Positions 49,663 to 57,432 of a DNA stretch of 64,000 bases are shown piece by piece. A model generated the notes under the pieces. It was not told the origin of the DNA, did no database searches, and was given only the letters and a program-made list of their open reading frames with translations. The stretch comes from Brevibacterium siliguriense. Lineage in GTDB: Bacteria > Actinomycetota > Actinomycetes > Actinomycetales > Brevibacteriaceae. The translations under genes and the position numbers were made by a program. The stretch covers positions 3,596,001 through 3,660,000 of the forward strand of contig NZ_LT629766.1 of NCBI RefSeq assembly GCF_900105315.1, written 5' to 3'. Position 1 is the first letter of the stretch. Each line of letters begins with the position of its first letter.

Positions 49663-50547
49663 TCAGCAGAAGCCGGCGACCTGTGCCCATGCGTCCTTGT
49701 TCTCGTCGACGCCTTTACGGGTGAAGGTGGCTTCGATGAGGCCGTAGGGGCGGTCGGCGACGATGAAGACCTCGTTCGGGTTCTCGAGCCCGAAACGTTC
49801 GATGTCATAGAGGAAGTGGTGCTTGTTCGGGCAGGAGAAGCGGATCTCGTCGATCTCCGGAACGGCCTCGATGACCTTCTCCCCCATCTGGTACAGCGTG
49901 TGCTGCAGAGCGTGGGAGAAGTGGTCGGTGAATGAGTCGAGGATAATCTCCTTGACCCTGGTGTACACGGCCTCGAAATCGAGGTCGGTGGTGTTGTAGA
50001 TCCACCTGGTGGCGATATCGGTAGCCAGGATCCGGTCCTGGGTCTCCGGCAGAGTCGTGTACTTGTCCTTCGGGTAGCCGACGAAGCCCGATTCCGTGGT
50101 CTTGAGCACGGTGAGTCCGTTGAAGCCGGAGATCAGCGTGTCCTTATCGCCGTCCCGGGTGAAGACGACGGTGCGGACCTCGGGTGCGGACTTGAAGAAC
50201 GAGTGCTTGTGATCGTTGATCCGGTCCCAGCCGTATTCTTCGGCTTCCCAGCGTCCGCCGGTGACCCAGTCGAAGTCCGACGTGAAATGATCGGCCAGGC
50301 CCATGAGGAACTGTTCGGGCGAGCTCACGCCCAGCTCCTTGGCCTTCGCGAAGACCGTGTTCTTCTGCGTGTCGGTGGCGACGACGTGTTCGTTGTTGCC
50401 TTCGGTATGGGCGGTCTCGAAGTCGCCCCACAGCTGCGATGTGACGTTGAGATCGCGGATCTCGTGGCGATCGGAATCGCGGTAGACCCGCATCAGTCGG
50501 TTCTCCGCCTTGCCGTACTGGTTCGATGTCAGTCGGACCTTGCTCAT
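49663..50547 (-). CDS. pucL: Urate oxidase (uricase)
   Basis: A 294-residue cofactor-free enzyme that oxidises urate to 5-hydroxyisourate. Recognisable parts are NQYGKAENRLMRVYRDSDRHEIRDLNVTSQLWGDFETAHTEGNNEHVVATDTQKNTVFAKAKE (with the Thr of VVATDT) and SGFNGLTVLKTTESGFVGYPKDKYTTLPETQDRILATDI. The C-terminal IRFSCPNKHHFLYDIERFGLENPNEVFIVADRPYGLIEATF is also clear. The ATG at 50547 has GGAGGAAG upstream. It follows uraH and uraD on the same strand, giving the ordered steps urate to allantoin. Confidence 0.95.
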   Translation of the reverse strand: MSKVRLTSNQYGKAENRLMRVYRDSDRHEIRDLNVTSQLWGDFETAHTEGNNEHVVATDTQKNTVFAKAKELGVSSPEQFLMGLADHFTSDFDWVTGGRWEAEEYGWDRINDHKHSFFKSAPEVRTVVFTRDGDKDTLISGFNGLTVLKTTESGFVGYPKDKYTTLPETQDRILATDIATRWIYNTTDLDFEAVYTRVKEIILDSFTDHFSHALQHTLYQMGEKVIEAVPEIDEIRFSCPNKHHFLYDIERFGLENPNEVFIVADRPYGLIEATFTRKGVDENKDAWAQVAGFC

Positions 50548-50701
50548 TGTCTTCCTCCAGTTCGTCGGCGTGCGCGCCTGCGCACACCGTGACCATTCGA
50601 TTGGCGAGGCCTGCCCGGGTGAACCGGTCGGCTTCGGCGGTTTGTTGAGGATGGAGATCCTGCAGGGGGCCTGCTTCCCCTGTAGCGTTTGCGGGTGCGG
50701 C

Positions 50702-51025
50702 TCAGCTGCCGCGGTAGGTGCTGTACGCGAAGGGGCTGAGCAGCAGCGGAATGTGATAGTGCTCCTGTCCGGCCTGAACGGTGAAGTCGATGGTGACCAC
50801 GGGGTGGAAGTGGTCGATCTCCCGGGCTGCGAAGTAGTCGCCGGTGCCGAAGACGATCCGGTAGTCTCCCGGCTCGAGGTGGTCTGGCCCGAAGTCCGCG
50901 ACCCTTCCGTTGGCGTCGGTTCGGGCCGAGACGATGATCTCGTCACCGGTGTAGAGAGTGACCTCCAGGTCGGCGGCCGGGGTGCCGACCATCGAGTCGA
51001 GCGCGTGGGCGGTGATGAAGCTCAT
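50702..51025 (-). CDS. uraH: 5-Hydroxyisourate hydrolase
   Basis: A 107-residue transthyretin-like enzyme acting just after uricase. It has the N-terminal ITAHALDSMVGTPAADLEVTLY, the conserved HFHPVVTIDF and the diagnostic C-terminal tetrapeptide YRGS. Length is normal for the family. The ATG overlaps the uraD stop by four bases, so the two are coupled. Confidence 0.95.
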   Translation of the reverse strand: MSFITAHALDSMVGTPAADLEVTLYTGDEIIVSARTDANGRVADFGPDHLEPGDYRIVFGTGDYFAAREIDHFHPVVTIDFTVQAGQEHYHIPLLLSPFAYSTYRGS

Positions 51026-51513
51026 GAGAGAATTCCTTCAAGTCTCAGTTCGGCGATCTGGACGAGCTGTTCGCCGACCTCGGCGGTCTCATCCTCTGCA
51101 GTGTTGTCCATGCGACGCTCCAGCTCGGAGAGGATCTCCTCGGGCGTGCGGCCGGCGGCGCGGATGAGGAAGACGCGGTCGAAGCGGGTTTCGTAGGCCG
51201 CGTTCCCCTCGGCCAGCCGGGTCTGCACATCGGCCTCGAGGGTGCCGAGTCCGGCCTGTTCACGGCTCGAATGGGCCGCCTCCGCGCTCTCGCCCTTCGC
51301 TTTCTCACCGATGCGCGGATGATGGGACATCGCCGCGTCGATCTCAGCGGTGGTCAGCGGTCCGGCGGCGCGGGACGCCGACCTGGCGGAATCGAGGTCG
51401 GACAGAGGGCGGGCGTCGACGACCGCGTCGATCCACCGATCGACGTCGAGGCAGGGACGCAGAATTCCGCGGGCGTCATCGGCTGGGAGTCGGTTGAACT
51501 CGGCCAGGTCCAC
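51022..51513 (-). CDS. uraD: OHCU decarboxylase
   Basis: A 163-residue enzyme that converts 2-oxo-4-hydroxy-4-carboxy-5-ureidoimidazoline to (S)-allantoin. The catalytic His and Glu region AAMSHHPRIGEKAKGES and the motif RRMDNTAEDETAEVGEQLVQIAELRLEGI are present. I use the GTG at 51513 (VDLAEFNRLP) because AAGGAGG lies six bases upstream. A longer ATG start at 51573 would place the start within a palindromic operator. It begins the uraD-uraH-pucL operon. Confidence 0.92.
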   Translation of the reverse strand: MDLAEFNRLPADDARGILRPCLDVDRWIDAVVDARPLSDLDSARSASRAAGPLTTAEIDAAMSHHPRIGEKAKGESAEAAHSSREQAGLGTLEADVQTRLAEGNAAYETRFDRVFLIRAAGRTPEEILSELERRMDNTAEDETAEVGEQLVQIAELRLEGILS

Positions 51514-51549
51514 GGTGACCTCCTTGACAGGCAATGAATGACTTTCACT

Positions 51550-51656
51550 GTTCGGAATACCATTTCCGAACAACTGCTCCGAGTCTGCTGGGCACCACCG
51601 GCAATGTCAAATTGCTCACACACTTTTGTGGAAACTTTCTTCCGTATAGTGGATAC
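51550..51656. promoter_or_regulatory. Candidate operators between uraD and glxK
   Basis: GTTCGGAA-TACCAT-TTCCGAAC at 51550-51571 is a perfect inverted repeat. GGAA-ACTTTC-TTCC at 51630-51643 overlaps TTCCGTATAGTGGATAC at 51640-51656. The second pair closely copies the arrangement in the malic enzyme/IclR gap. Both divergent units could be regulated from here. Confidence 0.6.
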
Positions 51657-51712
51657 TGGTCGTGTGGCAACCGCCGCACACCCGGCCAGTGACGATGAGG
51701 TTGAATGAGTGC

Positions 51713-52906
51713 ATGAGCCCGACAACGACAGATCAGACCCCGTCAATAGTCTGCGCCCCTGACTCCTTCAAGGGTTCGGCCTCCGCTCCCGCCGCCGCGG
51801 CCGCCATGGCACGCGGAGCCCGGGCGGTCTTCCCCGGTGCACGGATCACCGAACTGCCTTTCGCCGACGGCGGCGAGGGCACGCTCGACGCGCTGCTCGC
51901 CGTCTGGGGAACCCGGCCGCGCGCAGTGGATACCGTCGATGCCCTGGGCAGGACCACCTCGGCGGCCTTCGGCCTCTCCCCCGACGGAAGGACTGCGGTC
52001 ATCGAAGCGGCCCAGGCCAACGGGCTGCCGCAGGTCTCGGACGTGGAGCTGCGGCCCGAACGCGCCGACACCTACGGCGTCGGACTCATCGCGGCCGCGG
52101 CCCTCGACCTCGGGGTCGAGGAGATCCTGCTGTGCATCGGCGGTTCGGCGAGCACGGATGGCGGGACCGGAATACTGTCCGCCCTCGGCGCCCGGTTCAC
52201 CGATGCGAACGGCGATCCCGTCGCACCTGGCGGCGGTGGCCTGGCCGCGATCACCACGGTCGACACCGCGGGGCTGGACCGGCGGGCGACGGCAGTGCGG
52301 TGGCGCATCGCCGTCGACGTCGACAATCCGCTCACCGGCCCCCGCGGGGCCGCTGCGGTCTTCGGTCCGCAGAAGGGAGCAGACGCGGACTCGGTGGCCG
52401 TGCTCGATTCCGGGCTCGGTCACTTGGCCGAGGTGCTCACCGGCACCTCTGCCGAGGCCGACTCCCTGGCCGCGACGCCAGGGTTCGGGGCCGCCGGCGG
52501 GATACCGCTGGGGCTGACGACCATGCTCGGCGCCGAGGTGGTGCCCGGCTCGACGATGGTCGCCGAGGCCGTGGGGCTGACCGAGACCCTAGCCGACTCC
52601 GACTTCGTGCTCACCGGGGAGGGATCCTTCGATTCCCAATCCTTGGGCGGAAAGGTCGTCGCGGCCGTGCGGGATCATGCCCCCGCCTCGGCGCGGGTGA
52701 TCGTCATCGCCGGCCGGGTCGGCCTGTCCGCCGCACAATGTCGGGAAGCCGGGATCACGGCGGCGCTGTCGATCGCGCCGGGGCCCTCGGACCTGGCCAC
52801 CCTGTCCGAGCGCGCCGAAGCGCTCATCGAGGACACGGCCGCGCAGGCGTGCGCGCTCAGCGCGCAGCCGGACACACCATTTCAACGACGAAAGGACACA
52901 CCATGA
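51713..52906 (+). CDS. glxK: Glycerate kinase (GlxK/GarK type)
   Basis: A 397-residue kinase that phosphorylates glycerate made from tartronate semialdehyde, feeding glycolysis. It shows CAPDSFKGSASAPAAAAAMARGA, ELPFADGGEGTLDALL, LCIGGSASTDGGTGILSALGARF and LTGEGSFDSQSLGGKVV. The ATG at 51713 starts MSPTTTDQTPS. It is divergent from uraD and has a candidate IclR operator 57 bases upstream. It overlaps the Bcp-like gene by four bases. Confidence 0.92.
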   Translation: MSPTTTDQTPSIVCAPDSFKGSASAPAAAAAMARGARAVFPGARITELPFADGGEGTLDALLAVWGTRPRAVDTVDALGRTTSAAFGLSPDGRTAVIEAAQANGLPQVSDVELRPERADTYGVGLIAAAALDLGVEEILLCIGGSASTDGGTGILSALGARFTDANGDPVAPGGGGLAAITTVDTAGLDRRATAVRWRIAVDVDNPLTGPRGAAAVFGPQKGADADSVAVLDSGLGHLAEVLTGTSAEADSLAATPGFGAAGGIPLGLTTMLGAEVVPGSTMVAEAVGLTETLADSDFVLTGEGSFDSQSLGGKVVAAVRDHAPASARVIVIAGRVGLSAAQCREAGITAALSIAPGPSDLATLSERAEALIEDTAAQACALSAQPDTPFQRRKDTP

Positions 52907-53381
52907 CCATCACGACTCAGACTCGGCTCGGCGTCGGAGACATCGCTCCCGACTTCACCCTCACCGACGCCGAGGGGCGAACCGTCTCGAAGGCCGACTA
53001 TGCCGGCCGCCGCGTCATCCTCTATTTCTACCCGAAGGCCGCATCGCCGGGCTGCACGACGGAGGCCTGCGACTTCCGGGACAATCTCTCGGCGTTGGCG
53101 GCCGCCGGATTCGAAGTCCTCGGCATCTCCCCGACGACACCGAATCGCTCAAGGAATTCGCCGCCGAGGAGGGACTGACGTTCTCGCTGCTGTCCGACCC
53201 CGGTGCGGCAGTGGCGAAGGCCTACGGAAGCTATGGACAGAAAACGATCGGTGAGCACACGTTCCAGGGCACGCAGCGATCGACCTTCGTCATCGGCGCC
53301 GACGGCTCACTGACGCACGCCGAGTACGATGTCGACGCCCGCGGCCACGTCGCCCGCCTCCGCGCCACCCTCCTCCCCTAG
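52903..53381 (+). pseudogene. bcp: Bcp/PrxQ-type peroxiredoxin, frameshifted
   Basis: The first frame reads GDIAPDFTLTDAEGRTVSKADYAGRRVILYFYPKAASPGCTTEACDFRDNLSALAAAGFEVLGISP, with the peroxidatic Cys in PGCTTEAC. The frame then breaks at CTCCCCGACG (about 53129-53135). One extra C restores DDTESLKEFAAEEGLTFSLLSDPGAAVAKAYGSYGQKTIGEHTFQGTQRSTFVIGADGSL to the TAG at 53379-53381. As written the protein would stop at 53178. It is coupled to glxK by a 4-base overlap. The repeat and IS110 element follow at once. Confidence 0.88.
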
Positions 53382-53384
53382 TTG

Positions 53385-53413
53385 CTACCCGACGGCGGCT
53401 CAGATACCTCGCG
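53385..53413. repeat. Palindromic repeat family B, copy 1, left arm
   Basis: CTACCCGACGGCGGCTCAG followed by ATACCTCGCG pairs with the right arm at 54821-54847. It starts four bases after the bcp stop. The element is split by the IS110 insertion at its tip. Confidence 0.85.
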
Positions 53414-53459
53414 CTGTGAGTATTGACAGTGGCTGGTCTGGGACTGGCTGGCAGAGTAG

Positions 53460-53650
53460 GTGTTGGCCTCTCCGTCCAGTAATCGTGACTCCACCTCGCG
53501 CTGACCCACACCGTGGTGTCTTGCCCTCGATTTGTCCGATCACATGGATGGTGCGGCCGGCACCAGCTCGGCCCACATCGGTAACTTGATCAGAAGGCTG
53601 TCCACCCCCCGAAAATCCAGGGGCGTGACTCATCACAGTGTTGTTCCGAA
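53460..53650 (+). ncRNA. Candidate IS110 bridge RNA
   Basis: Two loop-like modules lie in the left end. Module 1 has ACCTCGCGCT (53493-53502), identical to the left target plus core, then the hairpin ACACCGTGGTGT (53508-53519). It ends with CCTCGA (53525-53530), the complement of core T plus the right target. Module 2 has AGAAGGCT (53592-53599), matching the right end of the element plus core. A CACCCCCC/GGGG-C-GTG hairpin follows, then TCACAG (53633-53638), the complement of CTGTGA at the left end. This is the target-loop, donor-loop order known for IS110 bridge RNAs. RNA ends are estimates. Confidence 0.7.
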
Positions 53651-53727
53651 GTGATCTCTAACCCGGACCGGTACCGGCCGCAAGCGGCCACGCAACCCAT
53701 CGGTCAAACAGGGAGCTTCGAACCGCT

Positions 53728-54804
53728 ATGTCTATTGTCGCGCACTTATACAGTTTCTTCATCGGTGTTGATACACACGCCAGAAACCACGCGTATTCCA
53801 TCGTCACCAACACTGGAATTCTCGTCGAAACCCGTTCCTTCCCCACCACGTCAGCAGGAATCAAACGAGCCCTCACCTGGGCCGGCAGGCGCACCAGCGG
53901 TGACCTCGACACCCTCTGGGTCGTTGAAGGTGCTGCCTCGTACGGTGCGGTGCTGACCGGACACATCGCCGCAGCCGGGTATCCGGTAGTCGAAGCCGGG
54001 CGTATGGATGCCAAAGCCCGCCACGGTGTCGGTAAGAGCGACGAGCTTGATTCCCGCCGGATCGCGGCATCTGTATTGCCTCTCGACGCCGATCAACTGC
54101 GGTGGCCGCGTCACGGTGAAGGTGTCCGGCAGGCGCTGCGTGTCCTGCTGGCAGCCCGGGACGCGATGACCACGGAACGGACTCGGATGATCAACTCCCT
54201 GACAGCTCTGGTGCGCACCATCGATCTGGGCATCGATGCCCGCAAGTCATTGACCAGTGACCAGGTCGACGAGATCGCGAAATGGCGGACCCGCAACGAA
54301 GACGTCGACTTGTCCACCGCCCGGGAAGAAGCGATCCGTCTGGCCAAACGCGTCCTCGTTTTGAACGATGATCTGCAGACCAACCATGACAGGCTCACCG
54401 AGCTTGTTGAAGCTAGTCCGGCCGCACCCTTGCTGGATGAGCCCGGGATCGGCCCATTCAGCACCGCTGTGTGCTTCACCGCGTGGTCCCACCCGGGGCG
54501 GGTGCGGAACGAGGCCGCGTTCGCAGCTCTGGCGGGAGTGAACCCGATACCTGCGTCGTCGGGCAACACGCGCCGGCACCGGTTGAACCGGGGCGGGGAT
54601 CGGCAGTTGAACCGGGCCCTACACACAGTGGTCATGAACCGAATGGTCCATGACGAACGGACCAGGAACTACGTGGCCCGCCACCACGGTGAAGAACCGA
54701 CGAAGAAATCCAAGAGGGAGATCAAGCGCAACCTCAAACGGTATCTAGCGCGCCGGGTCTACAAGATCCTCAACGCGCTCGATACCGTTCCTCAACCCGC
54801 TTGA
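53728..54804 (+). CDS. IS110-family transposase
   Basis: A 358-residue DEDD recombinase. The RuvC-like N-terminal domain keeps D15 (FIGVDTH), E67 (WVVEG), D105 and D108 (KSDELDSRR). The C-terminal Tnp domain includes DEPGIGPFSTAVCFTAW and AALAGVNPIPASSGNTRRHRLNRGGDRQLNRALHTVVMNRM, with a candidate catalytic Ser at 277/278. Length is typical. It would cut and rejoin DNA guided by the element's own RNA. The frame looks intact, so the element may be active. Confidence 0.93.
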   Translation: MSIVAHLYSFFIGVDTHARNHAYSIVTNTGILVETRSFPTTSAGIKRALTWAGRRTSGDLDTLWVVEGAASYGAVLTGHIAAAGYPVVEAGRMDAKARHGVGKSDELDSRRIAASVLPLDADQLRWPRHGEGVRQALRVLLAARDAMTTERTRMINSLTALVRTIDLGIDARKSLTSDQVDEIAKWRTRNEDVDLSTAREEAIRLAKRVLVLNDDLQTNHDRLTELVEASPAAPLLDEPGIGPFSTAVCFTAWSHPGRVRNEAAFAALAGVNPIPASSGNTRRHRLNRGGDRQLNRALHTVVMNRMVHDERTRNYVARHHGEEPTKKSKREIKRNLKRYLARRVYKILNALDTVPQPA

Positions 54805-54820
54805 CAAGACATAGAAGGAT

Positions 54821-54847
54821 CGAGGTATCTGAGCCGCCGTCGGGTGG
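54821..54847. repeat. Palindromic repeat family B, copy 1, right arm
   Basis: CGAGGTATCTGAGCCGCCG followed by TCGGGTGG complements the left arm at 53385-53413, with one G-T wobble. It ends three bases from the stop of the minus-strand gene at 54850. Before the insertion it formed a tip of about CTCGCGCTCGAG. Confidence 0.85.
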
Positions 54848-54849
54848 TT

Positions 54850-55839
54850 CTATCCGGTGCGCAGACGAGCTGCGAGGATGCCGAGGATGCGTTCGAACGG
54901 TGAAGTGCGGAACAGATCTCCGAAGGTCAGGCGGATGATCTTGTATCCCCTGGCCTCGAGTGCGGCTTCGCGCGCCTTCTCCGCGGCGAGGCTCTCACGG
55001 GATGAGCGTCCGTCCATCGTATACTTCTCGAGTCCGTCGATCTCGACGATCAGTCGGGCATCGTGATTGCAGAAGTCGACACGGGCGATGACCTCTCCGC
55101 GGTGGCCGAAGAACTCCACCTGCGGCTCGAATCCCCTGATTCCGTGCTCGAAGAAGCGCACCGCCGCGATCGACTCCGAAGGAGCCTCGCGCCGTCCGTC
55201 GGTGAGATCGAGAGCGCGCAGCACCGCCGCGTCCCCACGAGATTCGGGACACTCCGCAAGCACCGCTTCGATGCGGAAACGCGTGGTGCGACTCCGTCGG
55301 ATCACCTCGTCGAACATCGGCACGGACAGATCCGGACCATAGTCGCGGGCGATGTCGATGAGCGTGCGCTCCATCGTCGTCACGGCATAGATGCCGACCA
55401 TCTTCCGGTGCGCCGACGGGACATCCCGGTTGCGCACATAGAGGTGCCGGTACTTGCGGCTGACGTTCGGTCGGAACACTTCAACTCGCGTCTCGGCCGG
55501 ATAGGCGATCGGGAGTCCGTGGATGAGGGCCGCCGACAGATGCGAGAAGACCTCGCGCCCCTTCGTCACACGCCAGCGGCCCGAGGCGGTGTGGATCTTC
55601 TCCGCACGCGCGCGGATGAGGACTCTCAAGGGTTCGATCTCATCGCGCATATCGCCTTGGTGGCCGAACTCCTCGAAGTCCGCTTCGCTCAGGGCCGCCC
55701 AGATGGTTTCGTGTCGCACGTCATCGCACGACCCCGTCGCCACATAGCGTCCCCGGGCGATGCGTGTGAGGCAGCATCTCTCTCCGCGCCTGACTTCGTC
55801 TTTGGTGAACCCCAGCCGGTAGAGCTTGTCGGTCGTCAT
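54850..55839 (-). CDS. AbiEi-like protein with a C-terminal DUF559/Vsr-like nuclease fold
   Basis: A protein of about 329 residues. The N-terminal part (DKLYRLGFTKDEVRRGERCCLTRIARGRYVATG) resembles the winged-helix region of AbiEi-type antitoxins. The C-terminal part, ARVDFCNHDARLIVEIDGLEKYTMDGRSSRESLAAEKAREAALEARGYKIIRLTFGDLF, has the ExD..K pattern of DUF559/very-short-patch-repair-like endonucleases. Such two-part proteins are common in actinobacteria and of unproved role. No AbiEii partner is adjacent. The start at 55839 is preferred; 55869 is possible. Confidence 0.65.
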   Translation of the reverse strand: MTTDKLYRLGFTKDEVRRGERCCLTRIARGRYVATGSCDDVRHETIWAALSEADFEEFGHQGDMRDEIEPLRVLIRARAEKIHTASGRWRVTKGREVFSHLSAALIHGLPIAYPAETRVEVFRPNVSRKYRHLYVRNRDVPSAHRKMVGIYAVTTMERTLIDIARDYGPDLSVPMFDEVIRRSRTTRFRIEAVLAECPESRGDAAVLRALDLTDGRREAPSESIAAVRFFEHGIRGFEPQVEFFGHRGEVIARVDFCNHDARLIVEIDGLEKYTMDGRSSRESLAAEKAREAALEARGYKIIRLTFGDLFRTSPFERILGILAARLRTG

Positions 55840-55923
55840 ACACAGGTACATGACACCAAATTGCATCATCCGATATCAATAGACAATAGGTGCGCGCAAT
55901 CTGTGGATAACTTCTACCCAGAA

Positions 55924-55979
55924 CTACCTGACGGCGGCTGAGCTACCTCGCGCGAGGTAGCTGGGCCGCCGTCAGGTAG
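55924..55979. repeat. Palindromic repeat family B, copy 2
   Basis: CTACCTGACGGCGGC, then AGCTACCTCGCGCGAGGTAGCT, then its closing arm form a 56-base palindrome with a small internal mismatch at TG/GG. It lies seven bases beyond the allantoinase stop on the minus strand. The tip arms read AGCTACC/GGTAGCT where copy 3 has AGCAACC/GGTTGCT. Confidence 0.88.
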
Positions 55980-55986
55980 CAATTAT

Positions 55987-57342
55987 TCAGCGGGCGGTGA
56001 GGAGGCGGCCGGCTGGGGTCTCGAAGTCGACCGGGGCGCCCCGCAGCACCGTCTGCGTGACTCGACCGCGGACGGTGCGGGTGTCATACGCGCTGATCTG
56101 GTTGCGGTGCCAGAGCTCCGTGGCCCGCACCGTCCACTCCTCGTCGGGGGCGAAGACGGCGAAGTCCGCGTCATTGCCCTCGGCGATCGCACCCTTGCCC
56201 TCGACCCGGGCCACGGTCGCCGGTGCCGCGGACATCCACCGGACCACCTCGGCGAGATCGACTCCGCGCTTCGCAGCCTCGGTCCACACGAGTGAGAGCC
56301 CCAGCTGCAGCGACGAGATGCCGCCCCACGCGGCACCGAAATCACCGGTGTCGAGCAGCTTGAGTTCGGCCGTCGAGGGCGAGTGATCGGAGACGATGCA
56401 GTCGATCGTGCCGTCGATGAGCCCCTGCCACAGCGCCTCCCGGTTCGATTCCTCACGGATCGGCGGGCAGCACTTGTGCGTCGTCGCCCCGTCCGGGATC
56501 TCCTCGGCGGTGAAGACGAGGTAGTGCGGGCAGGTCTCGACGGTGAGCTTGATGCCCTCGGCCTTGGCCGCGGCGATCTGATCCAGCGCATCCGCCGAGG
56601 ACAGGTGCAGGATATGCGCCCGAGCCCCGGTTTCCCGAGCTGCGTCGATGACGCGGCCGATCGCGACGTTCTCGGCCTCGCGGGGGCGCGTGGCGAGGAA
56701 GTCGGCGAACTTCGGACCCGAGTTCTTCGGCGCCGAGGTCATCACCTCGTGATCCTCGGCGTGGACGATGAGCATTCCGTCGAACGAGGCGATCTCGGCC
56801 ATGTCGGCCTTCATCTCGTCCGGCTCCAGCGGCGGGAACTCCTCGACTCCGGAGTCTTCGAGGAAGCATTTGAACCCGTAGACGCCGGCCTCGTGCAGGG
56901 GCCGCAGATCCGCGGTGTTGCCGGGAATCGCCCCGCCCCAGAATCCGACGTCGACGAAGGCCTTGGGTGCGGCGACCGCACGTTTGGTCTCCAGGGCCGC
57001 GACGTCGACCGTCGGCGGCAGCGAGTTCAGCGGCATGTCGACGATCGTCGTCACTCCCCCGGCTGCGGCCGCGCGGGTGGCGCTGGCGAAGCCCTCCCAC
57101 TCGGCGCGGCCGGGATCGTTGACGTGGACATGAGAGTCGACGAGACCGGGCAACAGCACCTGGTCATCCCCGATCTCGATGACCTTCGCACTCGCCGAGG
57201 CGGTCGTGCCCAGATCCTGTCCACCGCGGGCGATCTCGGCGATCTTCCCGCCCCTGACCCCGACCGTCACCGGCTCGATGCCCTCAGGCAGCAGAGCCTT
57301 CGCGGCGTGGATGATCAGATCGAAGTCGGCGTCGTTGCTCAT
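55987..57342 (-). CDS. allB: Allantoinase
   Basis: A 451-residue amidohydrolase that opens allantoin to allantoate. It shows LPGLVDSHVHVNDPGRAEWEGFASATRAAAAGGVTTIVDMPLNSLPP, the carboxylated-lysine region YGFKCFLEDSG, VHAEDHEV, AHILHLSS and VSDHSPS. The start has GAGGAGGA upstream. It is last in the hyi-glxR-gcl-allB order. A palindrome, CGGTATACCG, about 46 bases upstream may give it separate control. Confidence 0.93.
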   Translation of the reverse strand: MSNDADFDLIIHAAKALLPEGIEPVTVGVRGGKIAEIARGGQDLGTTASASAKVIEIGDDQVLLPGLVDSHVHVNDPGRAEWEGFASATRAAAAGGVTTIVDMPLNSLPPTVDVAALETKRAVAAPKAFVDVGFWGGAIPGNTADLRPLHEAGVYGFKCFLEDSGVEEFPPLEPDEMKADMAEIASFDGMLIVHAEDHEVMTSAPKNSGPKFADFLATRPREAENVAIGRVIDAARETGARAHILHLSSADALDQIAAAKAEGIKLTVETCPHYLVFTAEEIPDGATTHKCCPPIREESNREALWQGLIDGTIDCIVSDHSPSTAELKLLDTGDFGAAWGGISSLQLGLSLVWTEAAKRGVDLAEVVRWMSAAPATVARVEGKGAIAEGNDADFAVFAPDEEWTVRATELWHRNQISAYDTRTVRGRVTQTVLRGAPVDFETPAGRLLTAR

Positions 57343-57385
57343 GTTCCTCCTCGGTCGCCCGCCCCAGAGGGCCGGTGGATGAAGT

Positions 57386-57402
57386 TTCGGTATACCGTTC
57401 TA
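57386..57402. promoter_or_regulatory. Candidate operator upstream of allB
   Basis: TTCGGTATACCGTTCTA contains the perfect 10-bp palindrome CGGTATACCG and loosely matches the TTCCGTAT sites elsewhere in the island. It lies between gcl and allB, 44-60 bases before the allB start. Confidence 0.4.
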
Positions 57403-57432
57403 GAATACTCGGCTCGGGCGGTTCGGCCCAAC

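Larger units (their letters stand above)
53414..54820 (+). mobile_element. IS110-family insertion sequence
   Basis: An element of about 1.4 kb inserted at the tip of a genomic palindrome. The left junction is ACCTCGCG-CT-GTGAGT, with a candidate core CT at 53414-53415. The right junction is AGAAGG-AT-CGAGG, with core AT at 54819-54820. No terminal inverted repeats or long target duplication are seen, as expected for IS110. A 312-base non-coding left end precedes one DEDD transposase gene and about 16 bases follow it. The ends are set by comparison with intact copies of the palindrome. Confidence 0.85.

Noticed and set aside
53400..53636. Small open frames in the IS110 left end
   Set aside because: They overlap the guide-like segments, lack ribosome-binding sites and have no similarity to known proteins. 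A structured RNA explains the region better.
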